DNA of 64,000 nucleotides, from NCBI GenBank assembly GCA_016714985.1, contig JADKBS010000021.1, positions 84,159 through 148,158 of the forward strand. Reading direction: 5' to 3'. A model generated the notes under the pieces. The model was not told the origin of the DNA, ran no database searches, and was given only the letters and a program-made list of their open reading frames with translations. A program made the position numbers and the translations under genes. Shown piece after piece: positions 39,535-48,670 of the stretch. Source of the DNA: Saprospiraceae bacterium (GTDB lineage Bacteria; Bacteroidota; Bacteroidia; Chitinophagales; Saprospiraceae). The stretch's first letter is position 1, and the number at the start of each line of letters is the position of its first letter.

Positions 39535-40113
39535 ATGATAAAACTTTTAGTTTCAAAGATTATTATCTTCGCATTCTTTTTGTTGCCCAATGTTATTTTT
39601 GCCCAAAAAATTGGCTCTAAAAACACAATATCTTTGGGACTTCACCATGTCATTTTAGGCGAAGGAGACTATAATGGGTTTGCAATTACGAATCATTATA
39701 GCCGTCAGTTTCTATCTTTCTTTGAATTTTCACCTTCACTTGGATATATTTCAAGTCATAAGCAAAGTGATATTGGGTTCATCGAAACATATTTAGCAAA
39801 TCATTTAACATTTGACTTGCCAGTAAATGTAGTGCCAGTAAACGCTAAATACTTTTTTTTAAAAATTGGCGGCGGCGGGCTAATTCGCCTTAGAAAAGAG
39901 GTGTGGTCAATAGGTAGGTTTTATGACAACACAGGTATTATTGAAGAAGTAATTCTAAAGGAATCAACATGGGACAAAGGGTATTCGATACAGGTTGCTT
40001 TAGGTACAAATATCGGACAAAAAGCTTCCATAAGTGCAAAGATGTCCCTTCAGAATTACAATCAAGGCACACAGGTCGTGATGTTTGGATTAATTGGCTC
40101 TTATAAACTATAA
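39535..40113 (+). CDS. Predicted outer-membrane beta-barrel protein
   Basis: 192 aa. Signal peptide LLVSKIIIFAFFLLPNVIFA followed by QKIGSKN; then alternating amphipathic strands ending in MFGLIGSYKL, a typical barrel-terminal strand. No family is recognised. It forms a set with the upstream lipoprotein and the next gene, 3 bp away. The AT content is higher than in the neighbouring housekeeping genes, suggesting lateral origin. Confidence 0.6.
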   Translation: MIKLLVSKIIIFAFFLLPNVIFAQKIGSKNTISLGLHHVILGEGDYNGFAITNHYSRQFLSFFEFSPSLGYISSHKQSDIGFIETYLANHLTFDLPVNVVPVNAKYFFLKIGGGGLIRLRKEVWSIGRFYDNTGIIEEVILKESTWDKGYSIQVALGTNIGQKASISAKMSLQNYNQGTQVVMFGLIGSYKL

Positions 40114-40116
40114 AAC

Positions 40117-40773
40117 ATGAAGATGCTCATTAGATTTGTATTTATTGTTAGCTTATTTAGATTTACATCCTTGACTGGAGAATGTCAAGTTCCAAGTTTT
40201 TATTTAAGAACTGGGTATGGGTATTTTGGAAACATCCATCAGGTTTTATCACCAGGATTTGGTGATGTGCCATCATACATAAACATCAATCCTGCCGTAG
40301 AAGGGAAAGTGAAAAATGGAAGTACCACTTGGTTTGACTTCGGATATAAACTTCAAACGGGATTCACTATCAATGCAGGTCTTGTTTTTGCAGAGACCAA
40401 ATACAACTATAATGATGGGTTGGGCTTCTTTTGGGATTTTCGGCAGTCAGATAGTTATAAGATTATTGATTTATCTTTTGGCAGGGAAATAAAAATCAAA
40501 AGCTTTGACATCAACCCTAGTTTAGGATTGGTATTTCAACATTACTATGTTTCATTTGCAGACTATCAAGTTAACCCAGGCCCCTCGCCATCAGTTGCTT
40601 TCCCAACAATAATTGATGTTTCAAACAATGACTTGGGGATGTCATTCAAAACTGATTTTGAATACACTTTTAAGAACAGTCTGTTTGTTGGGGTTAGGTC
40701 TGGCATCCACTTAATTTTCGCTTTTGGGTTCGAGAACGTGTATTTCTCGCCGTTAATTGGCATGAAATTATGA
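40117..40773 (+). CDS. Predicted outer-membrane beta-barrel protein
   Basis: 218 aa with signal peptide (MLIRFVFIVSLFRFTSLTGE, then CQ), followed by a barrel-like pattern (YLRTGYGYFGNIHQV, FEYTFKNSLFVGVRSGIHLI) that ends in FSPLIGMKL. Function unknown. It starts 3 bp after the previous stop and is convergent with the FtsX-type permease gene at 40804. Confidence 0.6.
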   Translation: MKMLIRFVFIVSLFRFTSLTGECQVPSFYLRTGYGYFGNIHQVLSPGFGDVPSYININPAVEGKVKNGSTTWFDFGYKLQTGFTINAGLVFAETKYNYNDGLGFFWDFRQSDSYKIIDLSFGREIKIKSFDINPSLGLVFQHYYVSFADYQVNPGPSPSVAFPTIIDVSNNDLGMSFKTDFEYTFKNSLFVGVRSGIHLIFAFGFENVYFSPLIGMKL

Positions 40774-40803
40774 TTTGGATTCTAAATGTCTGTTATTTCC
40801 CTC

Positions 40804-42042
40804 TCACTCATACCGCAACGCCTCAATCGGATCCAGCCTCGCCGCCTTCATCGCCGGGTAAATCCCCGAACCAAGCCCCACGAGGGTGCAGACGATGATG
40901 GCCATCACGATCCAGTTCCAGGGCATGACGAAATTGCCGCCCATGGCCATCGTGACACCGAGGCCAGCGAGGATGCCGAGCAGGATGCCCACCAAGCCGC
41001 CCATCTGGCAGATGACTACGGCCTCGGTGAGGAACTGCCAGAGCACGTTTTTGCGGGTGGCGCCGAGCGACTTGCTGATGCCTATTTCACGGGTGCGCTC
41101 CGTCACCGACACGAGCATGATGTTCATCAGGCCGATGGCGGCGCCGAGCAGCGTCATCAGGCCGATGGCCACGGCGGCGGCCCGCAGGTTGGTGGTGTTC
41201 TCCTTGATGATGGACACGAGGCTGTCGCTTTTGAATATCTCGAAGTCGTTTTGTTGCCGGGCCAGCAGGTGGCGCACGCTGCGGAAAAGGCCGATGCTGA
41301 ACGACTCGGCCTGCTCCATCTGCGTGGCGTCGTTCAGGCTCACCATCACGTTGTAGTTCTGGTTGGGGTTGGCGTAGTAGCGCTTGCCGTCGAGGAGCGG
41401 GATGAGCACCACCCGGTCCTCGTTCTGGTTCATGGCCGAGCCTTTGGTGTTCATGATACCCACCACTTTGAACTGCACGTTGCCGACGGCAATGACCTTG
41501 TTCAGCGCCCGCTCTGGTTTATCATTGAAAAGGGTCTTCACGATGTCGGAGCCGATGATGGCCTTGTTGCCGCCGTTCATGATTTCCTGTCCCGTGAAGA
41601 TGCGGCCGTGCCCGATTTCCAGCCCCTTGCCCTCGATGTAGTTCTCGTCAATGGCCACCACCCGCACGGTCGGGTTGGTCTTTTCCTCGCCATGCTTGAT
41701 GGTGGCGTTGCCCGTGCAGTCCACCGAGACGGAGACCCTCGCCGGGAAGTCGAAGCGCTCCTTGAAATCCAGCGCCTGCTTCAACGAAATGGCCTCGCCC
41801 AGTTTCTGCCGCCTACCGCCCTCCGAGCCGCTGAGTTCCTGGCCCTTGGGATAGATGGTGAATGAATTGGCCCCCAAGCCGCTGAAATTATCGTTGAGGG
41901 AAAAGACCATGTTGTCAATGGCCGTGAGGATGCCGACCAATGCCATGATGCCAAAAGCAATGATCATGAGGGTGAGTACCGTCCTGAGCAGGTTGCTGCG
42001 CACCGAGCGCAGGGCTATGAGTATGATTTCGCTGTACTGCAT
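40804..42042 (-). CDS. ABC transporter permease (MacB/FtsX family)
   Basis: 412-aa protein with the MacB-type layout: one N-terminal helix (LLRTVLTLMIIAFGIMALVG), a large periplasmic domain (residues about 50-280), and three C-terminal helices in an FtsX domain (MNIMLVSVTERTREIGISKS, MGGLVGILLGILAGLGVTMA). The RTREIGISKSLGATRK motif is the ATPase-coupling region. It probably works with an ABC ATPase (MacB/LolD-like) in export or lipoprotein release; no ATPase gene is next to it. The last residues, LDPIEALRYE, are family-typical. Confidence 0.92.
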   Translation of the reverse strand: MQYSEIILIALRSVRSNLLRTVLTLMIIAFGIMALVGILTAIDNMVFSLNDNFSGLGANSFTIYPKGQELSGSEGGRRQKLGEAISLKQALDFKERFDFPARVSVSVDCTGNATIKHGEEKTNPTVRVVAIDENYIEGKGLEIGHGRIFTGQEIMNGGNKAIIGSDIVKTLFNDKPERALNKVIAVGNVQFKVVGIMNTKGSAMNQNEDRVVLIPLLDGKRYYANPNQNYNVMVSLNDATQMEQAESFSIGLFRSVRHLLARQQNDFEIFKSDSLVSIIKENTTNLRAAAVAIGLMTLLGAAIGLMNIMLVSVTERTREIGISKSLGATRKNVLWQFLTEAVVICQMGGLVGILLGILAGLGVTMAMGGNFVMPWNWIVMAIIVCTLVGLGSGIYPAMKAARLDPIEALRYE

Positions 42043-42575
42043 GACTTTTGTTTACCCCTTGCCCCTAAAGGGGGAACCTAAATGGGGAAGGTTTTCGGAA
42101 CTTCAAAACATTTTGATTTCCGAGGCTTGAATTGATTTGGTTCCCTTTTTGGGGCAAGGGATTTTCAAGCGCTGAAATTACGCTTTCCATCTTCCACCAC
42201 CTCATTTTGTTGGACAAAAAAAGCGATTTTCACGGTGGACGGACGACGGACAACGGCGGACGGTGGACGATAGACGGTGGACGGTGGCAGCTATTGCCAG
42301 ATTCTGAAGAGATTATCTGTAAGCCACTGGTCGTGGTCCGACATAAATCATCTGCCGTAAGCCGCTAACCGTAAGCCGTATTTGCCTACATTTGCGCCGC
42401 TGTTCTTTTGTTCTAAAAACTGGCACAAAACAACGGTTTATGTAGAATTTGGAAATTAATTGAAATTAAGAAATCGAAGATTCACGATAGCAGATTCATC
42501 GAAACGATTGACAATCAAGCAGTTGACTTATAATTTCTCAATTTCATAATTTCAACGAATTTCAACGAAGTACTC
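42043..42575. other. 533-bp intergenic region with inverted and short-word repeats
   Basis: It holds an inverted repeat (CCCTTGCCCC..AGGGGGAACC at 42056-42078 against GGTTCCC..GGGGCAAGGG at 42139-42160). It also contains GGACGG/GGTGGACGATAGACGG word repeats (42232-42288), CCGTAAGCCG words (42356-42380) and a TACATTTG box (42387-42394) that could be the upp promoter. AATTTCAACGAA occurs twice before upp. No gene is supported. Confidence 0.5.
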
Positions 42576-43226
42576 ATGGTCGTAAACCTAAGCGAAAAAA
42601 ACAGCCTGGCCAACCGCTTTGTGGCCGAACTGCGGGATGTGCATATCCAAAAAGACCGGATGCGCTTCAGGCGCAACTTGGAGCGGTTGGGCGAGGTAAT
42701 GGCCTACGAAATCAGCCGAAAGCTGAACTACCACGAAAAGGAAGTGGAGACGCCGCTGGGGCTTGCCAAGGCAAATTTCCCCTCCGACCGCATCGTGCTG
42801 GCCACCATCCTGCGGGCGGGCATCCCGCTCCACCAAGGGCTGTTGAGCTATTTCGACGATGCGGAAAACGCCTTCATCTCCGCCTACCGCCGCCACCACA
42901 AGGACGGCAGTTTCGAGATTGCGCTGGAGTATATCTCTTGCCCCGACCTGAACGACGCCGTGCTCATCCTTTGCGACCCCATGTTGGCCACGGGCGCATC
43001 CGTGGAGGTGGCCGCACAGGCGCTCAAGCGGTCGGGCACGCCCTCGCAGGTACATATCGTGACGGCGATTGCCTCCCGCCAAGGCATTGACTACATACGC
43101 CGCACCTTGCCGAAAGCCCATATCTGGGCAGGTGCCATTGACGAGGAGCTTACGGCGAAGTCGTACATCGTGCCCGGCCTCGGCGATGCAGGGGACTTGG
43201 CTTATGGTCCAAAGTTGCAAGCCTGA
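42576..43226 (+). CDS. upp: Uracil phosphoribosyltransferase
   Basis: 216-aa enzyme that salvages uracil to UMP using PRPP. The PRPP-binding motif LILCDPMLATGASVEVA is clear; VLATILRAGIPLHQGLLSYF and the C-terminal GLGDAGDLAYG are typical for Upp. The ATG at 42576 (MVVNLSEKNSLANRFVAELR) fits the family start. The gene stands alone between repeat-rich gaps. Confidence 0.93.
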   Translation: MVVNLSEKNSLANRFVAELRDVHIQKDRMRFRRNLERLGEVMAYEISRKLNYHEKEVETPLGLAKANFPSDRIVLATILRAGIPLHQGLLSYFDDAENAFISAYRRHHKDGSFEIALEYISCPDLNDAVLILCDPMLATGASVEVAAQALKRSGTPSQVHIVTAIASRQGIDYIRRTLPKAHIWAGAIDEELTAKSYIVPGLGDAGDLAYGPKLQA

Positions 43227-43421
43227 AACGGTTGACGATGGACGGTTGACGATAGACGTTTTTAAAAATTATCGTTTTTGTAACAAATTTGCCGTTCAAG
43301 AGTCCCAACAGAAAGCAACCTAAACCGTTTAAATTGCACCAAAAAAGAAAAACTGGTCCGGAGCCGCCCACCATCAATCGTTGGCCGTCCACCGTTCTAA
43401 AAAATCGAAACTATAAAGAAT
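43227..43421 (+). repeat. Short-word repeats after upp
   Basis: GGTTGACGATGGACGG and GGTTGACGATAGACG words directly follow the stop of upp, and partial complements (ATCAATCGTTGGCCGTCC) appear near 43372-43391. The spacing suggests a large imperfect hairpin enclosing about 110 bp. Confidence 0.5.
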
Positions 43422-43515
43422 GGGTTGTTTTGGGAAAAATTTTCAATTTTTCCCAAAACAACCCAAGTCCATGGTAGGGGAGAAAAAATGGCGTTGTTTC
43501 TCCCCTGCCACCCCT
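43422..43515 (+). repeat. Double-hairpin element, copy 2
   Basis: First hairpin arms GGGTTGTTTTGGGAAAAATT and AATTTTTCCCAAAACAACCC are perfect. Second hairpin arms GGTAGGGGAGAAA/GTTTCTCCCCTGCC are nearly perfect. The arms differ from those of copies 3 and 4 at both strands in a compensating way. Conserved end sequences (TIRs) are not obvious in this copy. Confidence 0.75.
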
Positions 43516-43541
43516 CGTTTAAAAGGTAAAATATAGAATCT

Positions 43542-44184
43542 ATGAAAAAATTCCTGTTGTTCGGTTTCTTGGCCCTGTTCTTCACGGTGGCCTTCCAGTA
43601 CGATGCATTTGCCCAGAAGAAAGGCAAGAAGAAAAAATCATCGAAAACGGACGAGTATTTCGACGACAGCGGCTTTGCCAACAAGCTCTGGTACGGCGGC
43701 AACTTCAACCTTGGCTTCGGCGGCACCAACGGAAGCAGCCAGTTCACTTTTGGGCTTTCGCCTATGGTGGGCTACAAGTTCTTCAACGACATGTTTTCGG
43801 TTGGGCCTCGTGTCGGTTTTGAGTACAACCATTTCCGGTTCCAAGAATTTAACAACGGCCCAGTTTACAAAGCGTCGCCCGTTTCGCTCCTCGTATGGCG
43901 CCTTTGCAAGGATTAAGCCCTTCCAAAACTTTTTCGCCCATTTCGAGTACGAGCACCAGAGCACCGAGTCTATTGACCCCGACCAAGACGGCAGGATAGT
44001 CATTGGCACCGATGATAAAATCGTGACGGGCCGTATCCCCTACAACAACACCTATATCGGTGCAGGCTACAACAGCGGCAGCCTCTGGGCCTACGAGTTG
44101 ATGATACTCTACAACCTCAACCACCCCGAATCCAGCTTTGCATCGCCATTTTCCTTGCGTTTCGGCCTCACCTACAAGTTCTGA
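43542..44184 (+). CDS. Outer-membrane beta-barrel protein, one frameshift
   Basis: The joined frame gives about 213 aa. Signal peptide MKKFLLFGFLALFFTVAFQY, cut after DAFAQ, followed by a Lys-rich segment KKGKKKKSSK and then a porin-like barrel (KLWYGGNFNLGFGGTNGSSQ). The frame shifts once near 43883-43897; afterwards YGAFARIKPFQNFFAHFEYE continues to the terminal strand FSLRFGLTYKF. A terminator follows at 44211-44241. Function unknown, probably a small outer-membrane protein. Confidence 0.72.
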
Positions 44185-44210
44185 TTTTTCTCATTCGGAA
44201 AAACAAAAAA

Positions 44211-44241
44211 GCCGCTCCCCAAACCAGGGAGCGGCTTTTTT
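44211..44241 (+). terminator. Rho-independent terminator
   Basis: Arms GCCGCTCCC (44211-44219) and GGGAGCGGC (44227-44235), followed by TTTTTT. It ends the barrel-protein transcript. Confidence 0.92.
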
Positions 44242-44267
44242 GTTCCACCTGCTTATTTTTGCGGGCC

Positions 44268-44378
44268 GATTAAAGTTTATGAGGTTGATAAGGGTTGATT
44301 TTCCCACACTACGACGCCCTTATCAACTTTATCAACCCTTATCAATTAAATCAACCCTCATCAACCCTTATCAACTCA
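44268..44378 (+). repeat. TTGATAAGGG/TTATCAACCC word repeat upstream of the PaaE-like gene
   Basis: Left words GAGGTTGATAAGGGTTGATT; right side five or more TTATCAACTT/TTATCAACCC/AATCAACCC words. The arms are complementary and fill the gap to the start codon at 44385. Confidence 0.6.
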
Positions 44379-44384
44379 AAATAA

Positions 44385-45482
44385 ATGAGCAAATCTTTCC
44401 ATAATCTCACCGTCAAGCAGGTTACCCGTGAAACTGCTGATACTGTTACGCTAACCTTTGACGTGCCAGTAGCATTGGCGGAGCAATACCAGTTCACCCA
44501 AGGCCAATACCTCACGCTGCGCTTCACGCTCGGCGGCAAGGAAGAGCGCCGCAGCTACTCCATGTGCAGCAGCCCGCTCGAAAGCGGCCTCAGCGTGACC
44601 GTGAAGAAGGTAAAGGGCGGCAAGGTGTCCACCCATATCCACGACAAGATAAAGGCAGGCGACGTGGTGGACGTGATGACGCCCGATGGCCGTTTTTTCA
44701 CCGAGCTGAACGACGAAAACAAGAAAAATTACTACCTCGTGGGGGCGGGCAGCGGCATCACGCCGCTTAAGTCTATCCTGAAAACCATCCTGGAAAAGGA
44801 GCCGATGAGCTTTGTTTTTCTGCTCTATGGCAGCCGCAACGAGGACGAAATCATCTTCAAGGACCAACTGGATGCGCTGATGAAGCGATACGAAGGCCAA
44901 TTGCACGTAGAACATGTAATCAGCCAGCCAAAACTGGAAAAGGCGAAGGGGCTGGGTGGCCTGTTTTCCAAAGGGAAACCCACCTGGACGGGCAAGACCG
45001 GGCGCATTGATGGTGCCATGCTCCGCAAATTCATGGAAGAAAACCCGCCCCGCCATAAGGTGTCGGAGTTCTTCCTCTGCGGCCCCGGCGGCATGATTGA
45101 CGCTGTGGAAAAGGCGCTGCTGGACCGTGGCGTTGACAAGAAGAACATCCACCACGAGTATTTCTCCGCCTCTCCAAGTGCTGCACCTGCTACTGGTGGT
45201 GCCGTAGTGGACGGTGCCAAGCTCATCGCCCACCTCGACGGCAAGCGCATCGAGACGACCGTGACCAAGGGCAAGCACCTGCTCTTCGCCGTTATTGACG
45301 CCGGGGGCGATGCGCCCTACTCCTGCACCAGCGGTGCCTGCGCCACCTGCATGGCGAAGGTGGTGAAGGGCACGGTGAAAATGGACGCCTGCTACGCCCT
45401 CGACGAGAGCGAAATCAAGCAGGGTTTCGTGCTCACCTGCCAGGCGCACCCAACTTCGGAGGAAGTGGAAATCAAGTTTTAG
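44385..45482 (+). CDS. PaaE-like flavin reductase with C-terminal 2Fe-2S ferredoxin
   Basis: 365 aa. N-terminal FAD domain (RRSYSMCSSP, RxYS type), NAD(P)-binding domain (VGAGSGITPLKSIL, FFLCGPGGMI) and a C-terminal plant-type 2Fe-2S ferredoxin domain with SCTSGACATCMAK and a distal LTCQAHP Cys. This is the layout of the phenylacetyl-CoA epoxidase reductase PaaE and related oxygenase reductases. No paaABC genes are nearby, so it may serve another oxygenase or desaturase in trans. A short-word repeat precedes the ATG. Confidence 0.88.
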   Translation: MSKSFHNLTVKQVTRETADTVTLTFDVPVALAEQYQFTQGQYLTLRFTLGGKEERRSYSMCSSPLESGLSVTVKKVKGGKVSTHIHDKIKAGDVVDVMTPDGRFFTELNDENKKNYYLVGAGSGITPLKSILKTILEKEPMSFVFLLYGSRNEDEIIFKDQLDALMKRYEGQLHVEHVISQPKLEKAKGLGGLFSKGKPTWTGKTGRIDGAMLRKFMEENPPRHKVSEFFLCGPGGMIDAVEKALLDRGVDKKNIHHEYFSASPSAAPATGGAVVDGAKLIAHLDGKRIETTVTKGKHLLFAVIDAGGDAPYSCTSGACATCMAKVVKGTVKMDACYALDESEIKQGFVLTCQAHPTSEEVEIKF

Positions 45483-45567
45483 GGCTGCGAGCATGTTTGT
45501 TTTGGTTTGGGCAGCATGTTGGTAATGCGCTACAACAATTCTCGTGGAAGTACAGGGAAGCATTATT

Positions 45568-45600
45568 TTAGTATGAGGGAAAAATTTTCCCTCATACTAA
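45568..45600 (+). terminator. Perfect palindrome after the PaaE-like gene
   Basis: TTAGTATGAGGGAAAA (45568-45583) and its complement up to 45600 form a perfect hairpin with an AT centre. It probably works as a terminator. It has the same position relative to the next leader as the hairpin at 37669-37705. Confidence 0.65.
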
Positions 45601-45639
45601 CCCATCAATAGCGTTTGGATTTGATTGAAATCCTTTCTC

Positions 45640-45991
45640 AAAGTCAAAATAAAAAAATATTCACATATCAATTGACTTTTTCAGCACAAGTTCCTTTCTT
45701 TGTGTTTTCATTGTTTTCCAACTTACCCTTCCAGATTAGCCCTTCCAATCTTCCAGACCTAGCCCTTCCAAGAGAAATGAAGGGACACTTTGTAAAAAAC
45801 AAGTTTGGCACTAATGGTTTGCGTGTAGATTGATTCGTTGCGCATTCTCGAAATGGCACCAGCAGTTGCGGGTGTTTACTCGGTTCAGCTATTGAGCGAT
45901 TTCAATAGATAAAGAACGGGGGCCGATGCTGAATGTCTTGGCGGATGTCAGCAAAGGTCCCCATTTGTTAACAATTTAACTTTGCGAAGGT
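45640..45991 (+). promoter_or_regulatory. Conserved structured leader, copy 2
   Basis: Homologous to 37706-38079. Shared parts are the A-rich tract (AAATAAAAAAATATTCACAT), CCTTCCAGA words (45727-45772), and three hairpins: GGCACCAGC/GCGGGTGTT (45854-45877); GTTC..CTATTG/CAATAG..GAAC (45883-45919); GGGG..TGCTGA/TCAGCA..CCCC (45918-45962). The end TTTGTTAACAATTTAACTTT also matches. The first hairpin differs in sequence from copy 1 but remains largely paired. TAACTTTG just before the ATG also resembles a -7 box. Confidence 0.7.
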
Positions 45992-47038
45992 ATGAAAAAG
46001 AAATTTGTATTTCTGGGTTTCCTAACACTGCTCTTGTCAGTTTACTTGTTTTCTTGCCAGAAAGAAGAGGCATTGACTGAGACTACCATCACCGAGAAAA
46101 ACGAACCAGTTGTCAACAACAGCGATGAGGGAACGGTGGGAACGAGGGAAATCACACCATTTAATTACGCAGATTGCTCGAATATTTTGGGGTTGATAAC
46201 CAAAACGAACGGAAGGCTCGTTTTTCAGGATGAAGAACACTTTGAGAAATGTGCCTTTTGCTTGGAGCACCAGTATGATGTTCATAATGATGCTTTTGAT
46301 GCACTGTACCCAAATGCTACTGCGGAACAGTTGGACAGTTATGATGATTTGATGAATTTTAACGAGTGGGGGTCTTATATTGCATTTGAGTCCGGCCTGG
46401 GATTTTCCTCACTTCGTGCAAAAATCCAAACTGAGTCAGATGCTTTTCTCGCAAGTACACCAGCAGCAACTATTGATTTGGATTTGGACCCTGATGGGTT
46501 ATGCCCTGTATTACGGGATTCAGAAAGGGCATTGCTGAATGAAGATGGCGAGGCAATGGTTGGAAACGTTCTGAAAACAGAAGAGGATTGGACAGAGAAG
46601 AGTTTCTGGGATGATTGTGGATTCTTACTGGAAAGAAGCAAAGAATACACCGAATCCCATAATTCAGTTCTTATTGACAGAAAATTGAAAGTCTGGATTA
46701 GAGTTCAATCAGGTATAATCTTTTCGACACTTTTTGGCAAAATGAAATATTATAAGAGGAACTCCAATGGCAATTTTAGGGGAGAAAGAGCAGATATGCG
46801 AATTCGTGTTACGGGTGATGCCTTTGACGCAGATTGCGGCAGTACAGCGCAAATATGGAATGGTGGAAAAGGTTGGAAAAAACGAAAACAATTATTTGTA
46901 ACCGCATACACACCATCCATGCTTTGGAGGGAGGCATTTGTAGATGGTGAAGACCCAAAATGGTCAGAAAAGGCAAGCTCTGTAAACGCCGAGCTGTTCA
47001 GCAATATGAATTTATTTACTTTCGGCTTGGCGAGATAA
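45992..47038 (+). CDS. Lipoprotein of unknown function
   Basis: 348 aa. Lipoprotein signal MKKKFVFLGFLTLLLSVYLF with the lipobox Cys in FSCQKEE. The mature part is acidic, with paired Cys (CAFCLEHQYD), and has no recognised domain. Its N-terminus resembles that of the 38080 lipoprotein mainly in the signal region, whereas the leaders are clearly homologous. It is followed after 21 bp by a barrel protein, repeating the lipoprotein plus outer-membrane-protein layout. Confidence 0.68.
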   Translation: MKKKFVFLGFLTLLLSVYLFSCQKEEALTETTITEKNEPVVNNSDEGTVGTREITPFNYADCSNILGLITKTNGRLVFQDEEHFEKCAFCLEHQYDVHNDAFDALYPNATAEQLDSYDDLMNFNEWGSYIAFESGLGFSSLRAKIQTESDAFLASTPAATIDLDLDPDGLCPVLRDSERALLNEDGEAMVGNVLKTEEDWTEKSFWDDCGFLLERSKEYTESHNSVLIDRKLKVWIRVQSGIIFSTLFGKMKYYKRNSNGNFRGERADMRIRVTGDAFDADCGSTAQIWNGGKGWKKRKQLFVTAYTPSMLWREAFVDGEDPKWSEKASSVNAELFSNMNLFTFGLAR

Positions 47039-47059
47039 ACAAGCTTCTAACCTTTTCAA

Positions 47060-48526
47060 ATGAGTTTCAAAATACACATATTGCTTTTTTTTACAACGCT
47101 GGGCCACTATAGCATGGTGGCCCAGCACTACTTAGGCATAGGATGGCACTTTGGCATGCCAATGAAAATCGAAAACTGCTGCAACCCCTATTATCAGGCC
47201 AACCCTATTCCTGTCCCTGCCTATTCATTGACCTATAAGAAAGAATTCTCCAACAAGCGCAAACGTTTATGGTACTATGAAGTGGGGCTTACCAGTGCAG
47301 CACTTGGTTATAGAACAGTAGAACACGATAATGATACGATGGGTATTGTGCCTTGGGGTTTGTTCAAGAACACGCACCGAGGCTTCCCTTCTGTGCTGTT
47401 TGGAACGGGCCGAAATATAGCATTGAAAAACAACCACGAGTTTATAGTGGGGCTGGAAGGCTCCCTCCGAATTCTCCATACCATGGGGGGGATTATCAGT
47501 AGTGCATTTTCACTTGAATATGAAGACGAATTGGTGACATTCCCCTTGTTCCTCCGTGCCAACCTAGGCTATGCAGTGCCCTTGAAACTGCTTGGTCAGG
47601 TTCCTGCTCGCTTACAGTTCTACACTAAAATAGCCGCTCAAAACATAGCAAGAGGGCCACAGTACATCAGCGACCCAGTGACTGGTATCATTCGTGACGG
47701 GGAATACTCCCTGAACAATTCCGAAGTTGGCATTCAATTCTATCTGGATTTAGACAAGAAATATTATAATTTAATGGACAGGCCAAAGAAAGAACGCAGG
47801 CCAAGGGCCAAGCGCACGGGGAAACCGAAGATGAAATTATCCATTGAACACCAATCCTTTGCGATGCGGCATACGAAATACTATATGCCCTTGGTGACCG
47901 ATAGTTTTTCACTGACCGGAGGCTATATCAATGCTACTTCCCAAATTGGCCTCAAAGCCGAGTTCGTGCATTTCAGGAACCCCAATTGGTCAACCGTGGT
48001 CGGCATCGGCACGGGCAGGATTATTCAATTCACCCAATTTACGGCCACCCCTGCATTCTCGCCAAATGGCAATGCCGTTGATGCAGGGAGCGGCGGCGAC
48101 ATAGGCCGCTACCTCAGCCAAACCATCGGGCTTGCCTACAAGCATGGGCTTGGCAAAAAAAAGCTGCAGCACACCTTCTCGCTAAGTGCCGCCCAACCAA
48201 TCGAAGAATGTGCCAGCGAATATAGCTTGACCATAGACCCTGGTTCGCACGAGGTGCTGGTTGGCAAATTCTACGAAAGATACGGCCACAACAAGGTGCT
48301 GTTCGGCCTTGAGTACAGCCCACAGCTCCTGCTGCACACCCATAAGCGGGTCTATTTTGGGCTTGGCCTTGTGTTCAATTACTCCTGGGGCAACCTAGCG
48401 AACGGTCGTGCCACCGTCACCAACGGGCGCACCACTTATTATGGCGGGATGGCTCAGCGCTTTAGTAAAATAGGCATTACTGCGAGCATGGGGTTTCAGG
48501 GGAGGAGGGGCGTGATGGATAATTAG
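47060..48526 (+). CDS. Large predicted outer-membrane protein
   Basis: 488 aa. Signal peptide (KIHILLFFTTLGHYSMVAQ) then a two-part beta-rich protein. The linker RPKKERRPRAKRTGKPKMKL near residue 250 separates two barrel-like halves, the second starting with LSIEHQSFAMRHTKYYMPLV. The C-terminus has the aromatic strand pattern (FSKIGITASMGFQGRRG). No family is recognised. It is probably an outer-membrane partner of the upstream lipoprotein. Confidence 0.65.
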   Translation: MSFKIHILLFFTTLGHYSMVAQHYLGIGWHFGMPMKIENCCNPYYQANPIPVPAYSLTYKKEFSNKRKRLWYYEVGLTSAALGYRTVEHDNDTMGIVPWGLFKNTHRGFPSVLFGTGRNIALKNNHEFIVGLEGSLRILHTMGGIISSAFSLEYEDELVTFPLFLRANLGYAVPLKLLGQVPARLQFYTKIAAQNIARGPQYISDPVTGIIRDGEYSLNNSEVGIQFYLDLDKKYYNLMDRPKKERRPRAKRTGKPKMKLSIEHQSFAMRHTKYYMPLVTDSFSLTGGYINATSQIGLKAEFVHFRNPNWSTVVGIGTGRIIQFTQFTATPAFSPNGNAVDAGSGGDIGRYLSQTIGLAYKHGLGKKKLQHTFSLSAAQPIEECASEYSLTIDPGSHEVLVGKFYERYGHNKVLFGLEYSPQLLLHTHKRVYFGLGLVFNYSWGNLANGRATVTNGRTTYYGGMAQRFSKIGITASMGFQGRRGVMDN

Positions 48527-48578
48527 CCCTGCAACCGTATTTTTTGGAGCGGGTTGGTTATTGAACTCGCCTCTGCCC

Positions 48579-48613
48579 AAGTCAGGCGGCGACTTGAAGT
48601 CGCCGCCTGACTT
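48579..48613 (+). repeat. Perfect palindrome of 35 bp
   Basis: AAGTCAGGCGGCGACTT (48579-48595) is immediately followed by its complement up to 48613. There is no T-run behind it. It may be a REP-like sequence or a terminator for the 47060 gene. Confidence 0.6.
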
Positions 48614-48670
48614 CTGCCATAGGCCGCATCTGCAAAGCTTTTCTGCATAATGTCCAAGCTATCCGAATCC

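Noticed and set aside
40786..41865. 359-aa plus-strand frame over the permease
   Set aside because: His/Asp-rich composition typical of a reverse-strand shadow; the minus-strand FtsX permease is clear.
44451..45563. 370-aa minus-strand frame over the PaaE-like gene
   Set aside because: The plus-strand protein has complete FAD, NAD and 2Fe-2S motifs; this is a shadow.
37706..45991. Integron attC sites as explanation of the duplicated leaders
   Set aside because: The repeats precede genes rather than follow each cassette, no integrase is seen and housekeeping genes lie between them.
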